A stretch of DNA of 55,698 bases from Alistipes sp. (GTDB lineage: Bacteria > Bacteroidota > Bacteroidia > Bacteroidales > Rikenellaceae): positions 1 to 55,698 of the forward strand of contig JAFVRC010000048.1 of the NCBI GenBank assembly GCA_017504485.1. Reading direction: 5' to 3'. This document shows positions 33,410 through 41,058 of the stretch, in pieces; within the stretch, counting starts at the first letter, position 1; the number at the start of each line of letters is the position of its first letter. Both the position numbers and the translations under genes were made by a program. Under the pieces are notes generated by a model. The model saw nothing but the letters and a program-made list of their open reading frames with translations, had not been told where the DNA came from and did no database searches.

Positions 33410-36400
33410 ATGAAACTGAAAATTTTACTTTGGATTGCGGCGGCAGTGGCGGCAGTTATTGCCGGCGTAGCAATCTTTGCTCCGAAGCAGGATAAGGCTG
33501 TCGAGGAGCAACAGACCGTAGTGGCCGAGGAGCCTATTGAGGAGCCCGCCATTGAGCCACAGGCTCCGGTCGTAGAGGAGCCGACGACCACCGAAGCGGA
33601 GGAGGTTGCGGCAAAGGCTGAGGCGGAGCGACTCGCTGCCGAGAAGCGCCAGCAGCAAGCGGCGGCCAAACGTCGTGCGGCCGAGGCAGAGGCAGAGAAG
33701 CGTCGCGCGGCAGCAGCAAAGGCCGAGGTCGAGCGTCTTGCGGCCGAAAAAGCTGAAGCCGAGCGTGTGGCTGCCGAGCAGGCGGCAATTGTAGCCAAGG
33801 CTGAGGCGGAGCGTATAGCCGCCGAAAAGGAGGCTGCGGCAAAGGCTGAGGCAGAGCGACTCGCTGCCGAGAAGCGCCAACAGCAACAGCAGGCTCTGGC
33901 CGCCATTTCGGGCGGTGTGAAGGGCCGCGTAGTGTCGCGCACGAACCGTGCGGCGGTAAATAACGTGAAGGTGACTATCGCGGGAACTGATCGCGGTGTG
34001 GTGACCGATAATAGCGGCAACTTCGTAATCGAGGGTGTGCCGGCCGGCGACTATACGTTGCAGTTTGCTGCTCCGGAGTACGAGAACCTCGATGTCGTGG
34101 TCAAGGTAGGCCCCGAGATGAAGGATATCAACACGGTGGTTGTAGCTCCGACGATGGTCAATGAGGTGATGGACGACTCGATATTTGCCGAGTACGACAA
34201 CGACTCGTCGGCCTCCGATATGCAGGCTCTCCCTTCGTCGCTCTCTGCCTCGAAGGATCTCTACAACAATATCGCCTCGTATCGCTTCAGCGAGATGCGC
34301 TTCAACGTGCGCGGCTACGACTCAAAGTACAGCGATATCTACTTGAACGGCATACGTTTCAACGATGCACTGACGGGTTACGGCCCGTGGTCGCTGTGGA
34401 GCGGTATGAACGACGCTACGCGTAATCAGGAGAGCACGTCGGGAATCACGGCCAGCGACTATGGCATTGGTGGTTTCGGCGGCTCGACAAACATCAATGC
34501 TCGCGCCTCGCAGATGCGCAAGGGCTTCCGCGCAAGCGTGTCGGGTGGTAACCAGATGTATAACTTCCGCGCTATTTTGTCGTATGCTTCGGGTATGCTC
34601 GACAGCGGATGGTCGTATGCCTTCTCGGTATCGACTCGCCAGGGTGGTAACTGCTATGTCGATGGAGTGTACTACAACTCGTATGGCTACTTTGCGGCTG
34701 TCGAGAAGCAGTTCAATCCGCAGCACCGACTCTCGCTTATGGTCCTCGGCACGCCGCAACAGCGCGGTGCGCAGCAGGCTTCGACACAGGAGGCCTACGA
34801 TATGTTCGGCAGCAACTACTACAACCCTAACGTGGGCTTCCAGGATGGTAAGTTGCGCAATACGCGCGTGCGCCGCTCGCATGAACCTATTATTATGCTC
34901 AACTACTTCTACGACATCAACGATAAGACTCGTCTGACGGCCGCCACATCGGTGCGCTTCGGCTTCAACGGCTACTCGGCATTGACGTGGAAGGATGGTG
35001 CTGACCCGCGTCCGGACTACTACCGCTATCTGCCGTCGAACTACACGAGTCAGATTGTGTCGAGTGACTACGGCTCGTTCCTTGCCGACAATATCGGAGG
35101 GCTGATCGAGCGAGGTCTTGTGAGCGAGGCTGTCGGTGCGATGCGCGACAATCGCATAACACCTGCCGTGCCAGGCGTCTTTCAGCCATCCTCGGCCGAC
35201 CAGATTTTCGACTATCTCGATGCCGCAGCCGGCGCACGTAATATCTGGACCGGTCGTATGGATTTCGATAATATGATTAACTCGAATCGCAACGGTATAG
35301 CATCGCCTTATGCCGACGGCCACCGCTCGAACTACATTATCGAGGAGCGTCATACCGACCAGATAGACTATAATTTCGCAGCCAATATCGCGCACGAAAT
35401 CAATAATAATCACCGCATAATCGGTGGTTTGAAGGCGCGTGTAAACCGCACGGAGTACTACGACAAGGTTAAGGATCTGCTGGGTGGCGACTTTTGGATA
35501 GATATCGACAAGTTCGCCGAGCGCGATATGGGTAGCAACGTAACGGCCTACCAGAACGATCTCGACTATTATAACGAGCACGGACATCCGCGTGTAGTGC
35601 GCGAGGGCGACAAGTTCTCGTATGACTACTATGCTCACATCCGTCAGGTGCGGCTCTGGGCTATGTACTCGCTTCGCCTCGGAAGCTTTGCGATGAACCT
35701 GGGTGCCGAGGCCGGCTATGCAGGTATGTGGCGTGAGGGTTTGTGGCGCAAGGGCCTCTTTGCCGAGGGTAACGAGTCGAAGGGCGATTCGAAGCATCTC
35801 AATTACCTGACCTACAAGGCCAAGGCTAACTTCTCATATCGCTTCTCGAATGCGCACGAGTTGGTGCTTAATGCCGCAGCTATTCAGGATGCACCAACCT
35901 TCAACTCGGCATTCGTCTCGCCGCGTACCCGTAACCATACGACGCAAGGCCTGACAACCGAGAAGATTTACAGTGCAGAGCTTACCTATAACCTCAATTT
36001 GCCGTACATTCAGGCTCGCGTGTCGGGTTACTTTACCAAGATGAATGACGGCGCGAAGGTTATCTCGTTCTACGACGATACACAGTCGTCGTTCACTAAC
36101 TTCGCAATGAGTGGCATTGACAAGCGTTATGCGGGTGTCGAGGTGGCTCTGCGAGTGCCAATCTGGGGTGGCATCGCGCTGCAAGGCGCTCTCAACTATG
36201 GCGACTACCGCTATACGTCGAACCCTACGTTTGTGCAGACGGTAGATAACAGCGCCGAGGTAAAGCTCATCGACAAGGTCTATTGGAAGAACTTCTATGT
36301 CGAGAGCACACCGCAGTTTGCGGCCAACGTAGGTCTCGACTTCCGTGGTCCGAAGAACTGGTTTGCATCCATCAACTTCAACTACTATGACAAGCTCTAC

Positions 36401-36796
36401 CTCTCGATGAACCCTGCATATCGCACAAACAACGCTATCGAGCCGTATGTCAAGTTGCTGCTCAACGGCACGTCGGATCAGCAGATTTGGGCTTTGCAGA
36501 GCATCGCGGCCATTCGCGCTCAGGAGGATTTGGGCGATGCGTGGACCCTCGCGGCCAGCGTGGGCAAGAACTGGTACATAGCGCGTAAATACACGCTCGG
36601 ATTTAGTGCCGAGGTGAAGAATATACTCAATAATCAGGGTATCCGCACGGGAGGTTATGAGCAGATGCGTATGCGCCGTGTCCGCGGTTTGGACAACGAT
36701 GGCAACCCTGCAACCAACTACTACTCGCGCTTCGATTCCAAGTACTTCTATATGCTGGGAACCACCTGCTTCGTGAATGTATATTTCCGCTTCTAA
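33410..36796 (+). CDS. TonB-dependent receptor with N-terminal TolA-like anchor and coiled coil
   Basis: 1128 aa. Residues 5-24 are hydrophobic (ILLWIAAAVAAVIAGVAIFA) after MKLK and lack a convincing signal-peptidase site because Pro follows FA. Residues 30-62 are Pro/Glu rich. Residues 63-163 are almost only Ala, Glu, Lys, Arg and Gln with repeated AEAERLAAEKR units, as in TolA. Then come a carboxypeptidase-regulatory-like domain (168-247, KGRVVSRTNRAAVNNVKV), a plug (FNVRGYDSKYSDIYLNGIRFND near 300) and a barrel ending CFVNVYFRF with terminal Phe. It should import a substrate across the outer membrane with TonB energy. Nuclease neighbours suggest oligonucleotides. The N-terminal extension is unusual for this family. 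Confidence 0.93.
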   Translation: MKLKILLWIAAAVAAVIAGVAIFAPKQDKAVEEQQTVVAEEPIEEPAIEPQAPVVEEPTTTEAEEVAAKAEAERLAAEKRQQQAAAKRRAAEAEAEKRRAAAAKAEVERLAAEKAEAERVAAEQAAIVAKAEAERIAAEKEAAAKAEAERLAAEKRQQQQQALAAISGGVKGRVVSRTNRAAVNNVKVTIAGTDRGVVTDNSGNFVIEGVPAGDYTLQFAAPEYENLDVVVKVGPEMKDINTVVVAPTMVNEVMDDSIFAEYDNDSSASDMQALPSSLSASKDLYNNIASYRFSEMRFNVRGYDSKYSDIYLNGIRFNDALTGYGPWSLWSGMNDATRNQESTSGITASDYGIGGFGGSTNINARASQMRKGFRASVSGGNQMYNFRAILSYASGMLDSGWSYAFSVSTRQGGNCYVDGVYYNSYGYFAAVEKQFNPQHRLSLMVLGTPQQRGAQQASTQEAYDMFGSNYYNPNVGFQDGKLRNTRVRRSHEPIIMLNYFYDINDKTRLTAATSVRFGFNGYSALTWKDGADPRPDYYRYLPSNYTSQIVSSDYGSFLADNIGGLIERGLVSEAVGAMRDNRITPAVPGVFQPSSADQIFDYLDAAAGARNIWTGRMDFDNMINSNRNGIASPYADGHRSNYIIEERHTDQIDYNFAANIAHEINNNHRIIGGLKARVNRTEYYDKVKDLLGGDFWIDIDKFAERDMGSNVTAYQNDLDYYNEHGHPRVVREGDKFSYDYYAHIRQVRLWAMYSLRLGSFAMNLGAEAGYAGMWREGLWRKGLFAEGNESKGDSKHLNYLTYKAKANFSYRFSNAHELVLNAAAIQDAPTFNSAFVSPRTRNHTTQGLTTEKIYSAELTYNLNLPYIQARVSGYFTKMNDGAKVISFYDDTQSSFTNFAMSGIDKRYAGVEVALRVPIWGGIALQGALNYGDYRYTSNPTFVQTVDNSAEVKLIDKVYWKNFYVESTPQFAANVGLDFRGPKNWFASINFNYYDKLYLSMNPAYRTNNAIEPYVKLLLNGTSDQQIWALQSIAAIRAQEDLGDAWTLAASVGKNWYIARKYTLGFSAEVKNILNNQGIRTGGYEQMRMRRVRGLDNDGNPATNYYSRFDSKYFYMLGTTCFVNVYFRF
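33608..33886 (+). repeat. Pair of 51-nt direct repeats in the coiled-coil coding region
   Basis: Copies at 33608-33658 and 33836-33886 differ at two positions by my reading and encode AAKAEAERLAAEKRQQQ twice. The 228-nt spacing is 76 codons, so slippage or recombination would change coil length in frame. Confidence 0.85.
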
Positions 36797-36823
36797 TGTA
36801 GCATTTCAAAACAAGAAGAGATT

Positions 36824-38332
36824 ATGAAACAGATAAAGATATTTTTGATTGCCATACTCGGATTGACGCTCACAAGTTGCTACGAGCAGTTCGACGAGCC
36901 GCAGCCTACGCAACTCTATAACGACGAGAGCTTCGAGGCGCAAAATCCGGACTATCAGCAGGTGTCCATCGCCACGATGAAGGGGTGGTTTGGCAATATA
37001 AGCAACACGGGAAACAATACCGACCGTAGCGATACGAAGTATATTCACTTCGTCGTAAATGCCGAGGAGGAGTGCGATGAGTTCACGCTCAAGAAGGGCT
37101 GGTATCGCGAAGGTAAGTACTACATCAAGGGTAAGGTTATCTCCAACGACGAGCAGGGCAACATCTACAAGTCGCTCTACATCTTCGACGGCACGGGAGC
37201 CATCGAGCTTAAACTCACGAATGGCCTCTTCCTTGACTACCCTTGCGACCTCGATTCGAAGCAGTCGATGTGGGTATATGTCAAGATTACGGGCCTATAC
37301 CTTGGCAACTTCCGTATGATGCTCTCGTTGGGCGATATCCCTACGTCGAGCTACAATGCGTGGGGTGCCTACAAGTACTACGCCAACTCGAATATCGTCA
37401 GCCCAATAAAGGTTCGTCAGTACGTCTTCCCGGGCGAGAAGGTCGAGCTTACGGAGGGTACGAACTATACGGACGATATCTACGTCGTGGATAAGAACAG
37501 CTACTCGACCATTTCGGGTAGCAATGCCACCAAGTTCTTCGGTCGTCTTATCCGCTTCAAGGGCTTGAAGGTGCACTATGCCGCAGTGCCTTACCTCGAT
37601 CACGATGGTACGGTGCGCGAAAATCCGGCATTGAAGAATGGTTCCTACAACTATATGTATCCGCAGTGGCTTTGTACGGCAGGCATTCCCGAGAACTTCG
37701 GCGGTGCGCCTACGCAGGTGGTTAATAAGCCGTGGTATCAGTTAGCCTACAGTCGCAATAACGTGGCACTCTATGGCAGCCTCGCTCTGCTCTACAACGA
37801 GTCGGCAACCTACACCTCCGACCACGGAGTATATACCCTGCGCACGAGCGGCTACTCGCGCTTTGCGGGCAAATATGCTCCTCGCCACGGAGAGATGGGC
37901 GACGTGTTGGCTATCTATGCTATCTACTCGAAACAGAGCACCTATGCGGGCGGTAGCCGTGACTATGCCACCTATCAGCTCTCCATTCCGCGATTGAAGG
38001 ATGCTACGTTCAAGATGGAGCCTGTGGATGACGGCTCAGCAATGTGGAATCAGTGGGCCGCACTGCTCAAATATGCCGAGGATAGCTTCCCGAGTTATGC
38101 GCAATATCCGGTTATTTCGGGCCGCACGGGCTCGCAGGAGGAGCGCAACGTTGCCGTAGAGGCGTGGAAGCAGGATTATACGGCTCGTATGAACGCTATT
38201 GCCGACGACGGCACGGAACTTTACGATGAGTGGAAGTCGTGGTTTGAGTGGTGCGTGTGGACAATCGAGAATACCACCGAGGAGTCCTACATGTTGCCGC
38301 AGTTGATCAACGATGACGATGACTTGGAGTAA
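36824..38332 (+). CDS. DUF5689-type lipoprotein (OB-fold-like)
   Basis: 502 aa. Signal MKQIKIFLIAILGLTLTSCYEQ has lipobox LTSC. The region about 45-270 has the DUF5689 look: IATMKGWFGN, then YYIKGKVISNDEQGNIYKSLYIFDGTGAIELKL and SMWVYVKITGLYLGNFRMMLSLG, which read as an OB-fold barrel. A second half from about 300 (WYQLAYSRNNVALYGSLALLY) resembles a beta-sandwich seen in related Bacteroidota lipoproteins. No catalytic motif. It follows the TonB receptor by 27 bp, the place SusD would take in a polysaccharide locus, so a substrate-capture role for nucleic acid is my inference. Confidence 0.85.
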   Translation: MKQIKIFLIAILGLTLTSCYEQFDEPQPTQLYNDESFEAQNPDYQQVSIATMKGWFGNISNTGNNTDRSDTKYIHFVVNAEEECDEFTLKKGWYREGKYYIKGKVISNDEQGNIYKSLYIFDGTGAIELKLTNGLFLDYPCDLDSKQSMWVYVKITGLYLGNFRMMLSLGDIPTSSYNAWGAYKYYANSNIVSPIKVRQYVFPGEKVELTEGTNYTDDIYVVDKNSYSTISGSNATKFFGRLIRFKGLKVHYAAVPYLDHDGTVRENPALKNGSYNYMYPQWLCTAGIPENFGGAPTQVVNKPWYQLAYSRNNVALYGSLALLYNESATYTSDHGVYTLRTSGYSRFAGKYAPRHGEMGDVLAIYAIYSKQSTYAGGSRDYATYQLSIPRLKDATFKMEPVDDGSAMWNQWAALLKYAEDSFPSYAQYPVISGRTGSQEERNVAVEAWKQDYTARMNAIADDGTELYDEWKSWFEWCVWTIENTTEESYMLPQLINDDDDLE

Positions 38333-38348
38333 TATATGAACAACAGAT

Positions 38349-38378
38349 AGCTCGTCTTGTGTGGCGAGCTGTTTTTTT
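38349..38378 (+). terminator. Probable terminator/attenuator within the nucleic-acid locus
   Basis: AGCTCG (38349-38354) pairs with CGAGCT (38365-38370) and is followed by GTTTTTTT. The stem is short, so termination may be partial. It separates the five upstream genes from the two S1/P1 nuclease genes. No promoter is seen between here and 38393. Confidence 0.6.
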
Positions 38379-38392
38379 AGCCTCGAAGAGAT

Positions 38393-39241
38393 ATGAAACG
38401 AATAGTTGTACTGATTGTTATGCTTACGGTGCTTGGCACGACGGCCTTCGCTTGGAGTGTGCGAGAGCATGCCACGGTGGCGCAGATTGCCGAGAATCAC
38501 CTCTCGCCCAAGGCTCGAAAACTCATCTCGAAGTATCTCGATGGCCGTCCGATGGCCTACTACGCCTCGCACGCGGATTACTATCGCAAAGATATGTTGG
38601 TCGATGTGGGCTTTGTGCGCGAGGATGGCTCGCGATTGGTCGTATTTCCTCACACCTTCCACGTCGATAGGAAGTTGAGAGCCTACCGCGATGTGGTAAA
38701 GAACGACGGTAAGATTTTTGGCAATATGCTCTATCACATAGACCGCCTCGCCTCTAACCTCAAAGAGAATCACCGCGCGATGAACGACTCGGTGCGCCTC
38801 ACCCATCTATACCTCATAATTCACGGCATAGGAGATATGCACTGCCCTATGCACATGCGCTTTGCAGAGCATAATGACGAGAAGTATAAGTCGCTCGGCA
38901 CCTATCAAGTGCTCTTTGGCAAGAACAAGAAGTGGCGCAAGATTGGTTACCACGCCATGTGGGATGCGCACATGGTCGGCCCGATACATCCGTGGGGCTA
39001 TGAGGATATGGCTCGCCTTTTCGATATCTACAACAAGCGCGAGGTGGCCCGCATCTGCGAGGGTGACATCTTCGCTTGGGGTGGCGAGGTGGCCAAGGTG
39101 GCCTACCCTATGCGCGAATATGGCCCTAATGCAAAGATTGACGAAATAGAGTATCGCCGCCGATATCAGCAGACGGCCGAGAACCTGTTGGCACAGGCGG
39201 GCTATCGTCTTGCAAAGGTGTTGAACGAGATATTGAAATAA
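38393..39241 (+). CDS. S1/P1-type zinc nuclease (first of tandem pair)
   Basis: 282 aa. Signal peptide MKRIVVLIVMLTVLGTTAFA; cleavage leaves an N-terminal Trp (WSVREH), as S1/P1 enzymes need because Trp1 binds zinc. With mature numbering, His6, Asp42, a His in HTFHVD, HGIGDMHCPMH (His, Asp at +4, His at +10) and YHAMWD (His, Asp at +4) supply all the zinc ligands known in P1. The enzyme should degrade single-stranded DNA and RNA to 5'-nucleotides and remove 3'-phosphates in the periplasm. The next gene, 10 bp on, is a paralogue. Confidence 0.93.
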   Translation: MKRIVVLIVMLTVLGTTAFAWSVREHATVAQIAENHLSPKARKLISKYLDGRPMAYYASHADYYRKDMLVDVGFVREDGSRLVVFPHTFHVDRKLRAYRDVVKNDGKIFGNMLYHIDRLASNLKENHRAMNDSVRLTHLYLIIHGIGDMHCPMHMRFAEHNDEKYKSLGTYQVLFGKNKKWRKIGYHAMWDAHMVGPIHPWGYEDMARLFDIYNKREVARICEGDIFAWGGEVAKVAYPMREYGPNAKIDEIEYRRRYQQTAENLLAQAGYRLAKVLNEILK

Positions 39242-39251
39242 TAAATGTGCT

Positions 39252-40067
39252 ATGAAACGTATAATCATCCTCTCTCTCGCAGCTACAATGCTTTGCACAA
39301 CCAGTTACGGTTGGGGACGACGCGAGCACGCTACGGTGGCTCAGATTGCCGAAAATCATCTTACGCCCAAGGTCAAGAGGCTCGTGACGAAGTATCTCGG
39401 TGGCCGCTCGATGGTCTATTATTCGTGTTATGCCGACGACTATCAACCGCTCTATATCGACCTTGGCTGGGAGCCGTCGAACTACCGCCGTATGGCGATG
39501 TTTCCGCACACCTACTGCGTGGATGGAGATTGCAAGCCGCCGCACCATATTAAGGATGGCGATAGGTATGTGAAAAACACGCTCTACTTTATCGACAAAT
39601 GGTCGCGCGAATTGAAGGAACAGCACGGTGCGATGAACGACTCCACGCGCCTCGTGCACCTCGCTCTTATAATTCACGCTGTGGGTGATATGCACTGTCC
39701 GGTGCATATCCGCTACCCCGACGACGAGACGCTCGGGGTCTATAAGGTAAAACTCGGTAAGCGCGAGGTCAATTACCACCGCCTCTGGGATGCCGATATT
39801 ATCGGCAAATACAATCCGTGGGGCTACAACGAGTTGGCTCGCCAATATGACACTTTCAGCAAGCACCAGGCTGCCGAGGTGGTCGAGGGGGATATCTATC
39901 AGTGGGGCGAGGATGCTGCACGTCGCGGATTGCCGGCTCGTCGCTATAAGAAGGGCGCGAAAATCAACCAACAAGAGTTTATGCGCGAATTTACTCCTGT
40001 GGCCGAGGATTTGATCTGCCGCGCGGGTTATCGCCTCGCTGCGTTGCTGAACGACACGTTCAAGTAG
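39252..40067 (+). CDS. S1/P1-type zinc nuclease (second of tandem pair)
   Basis: 271 aa. Signal peptide MKRIIILSLAATMLCTTSYG; cleavage exposes WGRREH, with Trp1 and His6. HAVGDMHCPVH and YHRLWD supply the central ligands. At the His60-equivalent the first paralogue has HTFHVD but this one has HTYCVD, so a zinc-binding His is replaced by Cys. It is close to its neighbour in the first 35 mature residues (EHATVAQIAENHL), so a tandem duplication is likely, followed by divergence. Substrate range may differ. A two-way terminator follows. Confidence 0.92.
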   Translation: MKRIIILSLAATMLCTTSYGWGRREHATVAQIAENHLTPKVKRLVTKYLGGRSMVYYSCYADDYQPLYIDLGWEPSNYRRMAMFPHTYCVDGDCKPPHHIKDGDRYVKNTLYFIDKWSRELKEQHGAMNDSTRLVHLALIIHAVGDMHCPVHIRYPDDETLGVYKVKLGKREVNYHRLWDADIIGKYNPWGYNELARQYDTFSKHQAAEVVEGDIYQWGEDAARRGLPARRYKKGAKINQQEFMREFTPVAEDLICRAGYRLAALLNDTFK

Positions 40068-40087
40068 GCCGACGCTACGTAGTCAAA

Positions 40088-40125
40088 AAAACGCCTCCAT
40101 TTCCGTATGGGATTGGAGGCGTTTT
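40088..40125. terminator. Two-way terminator between nuclease locus and LMW phosphatase gene
   Basis: AAAACGCCTCCA (40088-40099) pairs perfectly with TGGAGGCGTTTT (40114-40125). T-tracts exist in both directions, fitting the convergent genes on either side. Confidence 0.93.
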
Positions 40126-40127
40126 GG

Positions 40128-40610
40128 TTAATTGTCGCAGCCTTGCAGAATGTCAAGTAGTCGTTCACAAGACTCTTCCAACATGTTTATTACCAGGTGA
40201 AAACCCTCGCGTCCTTCGTAGTATGGGTCGGGCACATAGCTCCAATCGCGGGCGTAGGTTGTGAAGTAGTCGCGCATACGGCTTACGCGGTCGATATACT
40301 TGCGCTCGGGGGCCAAGCGGCAGACGCGCTCGTAGTTGCTGTCGTCCATCACGACGATATGGTCGAACTCGTAGAAATCCTCCTCGCGGAATGGGCGCGA
40401 ACGGTGCGTGAATGAGTAGCCGTGCTCTGCTCCTGCCTGACGCATACGCGGATCGGGCAGCTCGCCCGCGTGTCCCGAATAGGTGCCGGCCGAGTCAATC
40501 TCGAAAAGGTCGTTCAGCCCTCGAGCCTCGACCTTTGCTCTGAAAATATGCTCTGCCGCCGGCGACCGACATATATTTCCGAGGCAGACAAATAATACTC
40601 GCTGTTTCAT
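40128..40610 (-). CDS. Low-molecular-weight protein-tyrosine phosphatase
   Basis: 160 aa. VLFVCLGNICRSPAAEHIF at the N-terminus holds the CX5R catalytic P-loop (Cys, Arg, Ser), and VPDPYYEG near residue 122 holds the general-acid Asp followed by two Tyr, as in the family. These cytoplasmic enzymes remove phosphate from tyrosine; bacterial members often control capsule or exopolysaccharide kinases, but no such kinase is seen nearby. The TATCTTTG promoter element ends just 4 nt before the ATG, so the mRNA is predicted to be leaderless. Convergent with the S1/P1 gene. Confidence 0.95.
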   Translation of the reverse strand: MKQRVLFVCLGNICRSPAAEHIFRAKVEARGLNDLFEIDSAGTYSGHAGELPDPRMRQAGAEHGYSFTHRSRPFREEDFYEFDHIVVMDDSNYERVCRLAPERKYIDRVSRMRDYFTTYARDWSYVPDPYYEGREGFHLVINMLEESCERLLDILQGCDN

Positions 40611-40614
40611 ACCG

Positions 40615-40622
40615 CAAAGATA
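40615..40622 (-). promoter_or_regulatory. -7 element giving a leaderless LMW phosphatase transcript
   Basis: Minus-strand TATCTTTG is followed by CGGT and then the ATG (40610-40608). The expected start, about 6 nt after the element, falls at the ATG. Confidence 0.7.
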
Positions 40623-40652
40623 CGAAAAAAACTCCGGCCTGCAAAGTGCAAC

Positions 40653-40680
40653 AAAAAAGGGGAGATGTATGTCTCTCCCC
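40653..40680 (-). terminator. Rho-independent terminator (minus strand)
   Basis: On the minus strand GGGGAGA (40680-40674) pairs with TCTCCCC (40665-40659), followed by six T. It lies downstream of the barrel-gene remnant and just upstream of the phosphatase promoter. Confidence 0.85.
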
Positions 40681-40705
40681 GATGAAATCTCAACCGTCGC
40701 GATGC

Positions 40706-40810
40706 TTAAAAGGCAACACCCAATTTGAGAGATACGGGGCTGAATGTTCCCGTGTACTCCTCCATCTTTGCAAGCATATCTATATCAAGCTATTCGGCCA
40801 ACTGCGAGTT
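40706..40810 (-). pseudogene. Probable 3' remnant of an outer-membrane barrel gene
   Basis: Read on the minus strand, one frame ends in EEYTGTFSPVSLKLGVAF and then TAA, a typical last beta strand of a PorT-like outer-membrane protein with terminal Phe. Upstream in the same frame, ANSQLAE is followed by TAG at a point where coding sense continues (LDIDMLAKM), so a stop has arisen. No intact gene precedes it. A short peptide from the ATG at 40777 is possible but has no obvious role. The left boundary is approximate. Confidence 0.5.
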
Positions 40811-40911
40811 TGCCAAACGAACTAAATGCTACGTATGCATAAGTGGTGCATACACAAACAAAGCCGAGCCCTGTAGGGCCTATGTTTAGAGGGAAGCTTT
40901 TTGAAAAAAGA

Positions 40912-41008
40912 GGGTAAGCTACTTATATCGCACCGCTACAACCGCATACCCTTGCTCAATTCCTTGCCTGGGGGAGTTCTGCAGGAGCTGGTCGTATAAG
41001 ACTTACCC
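40912..41008 (-). ncRNA. ffs: Signal recognition particle RNA (4.5S-like)
   Basis: The minus strand folds into one long hairpin: 5' GGGTAAG (41008-41002) pairs with 3' CTTACCC (40918-40912), and TCTTATA pairs with TATAAG inside. The apex has CAGG, stem CAA, tetraloop GGAA, stem TTG and AGCA in that order, which is the symmetric loop and GNAR tetraloop of SRP domain IV that binds Ffh. A TCTTTTTT tract follows the stem. The promoter predicts a start at 41008. This is the small SRP RNA without an Alu domain. Confidence 0.9.
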
Positions 41009-41013
41009 GGGTG

Positions 41014-41045
41014 CAAAAGTAGAACTTTTTTTGTATCTTTGCAAA
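41014..41045 (-). promoter_or_regulatory. SRP RNA promoter
   Basis: Minus-strand TTTG (41045-41042) and TACTTTTG (41021-41014) are 20 nt apart. The start is predicted at 41008, exactly the base of the RNA stem. Confidence 0.85.
41034..41041 (+). promoter_or_regulatory. -7 element of mltG, abutting the SRP RNA -33 box
   Basis: TATCTTTG, ending 17 nt before the mltG ATG. It directly adjoins the TTTG of the opposing SRP RNA promoter, so polymerase should not be able to occupy both at once. Confidence 0.7.
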
Positions 41046-41058
41046 AAAAAGATAACAA

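Noticed and set aside
28304-40067. That the locus is a toxin or phage-defence island because of its many nucleases
   Set aside because: Every nuclease has an export signal or lipobox and the group contains a TonB receptor, which fits nutrient uptake better than intracellular defence. No immunity gene is seen.
40622-41058. Possible tmRNA or 6S RNA in the gap before mltG
   Set aside because: The only coherent RNA is the SRP RNA with CAGG/GGAA/AGCA; no tag reading frame or tRNA-like end for tmRNA is present.
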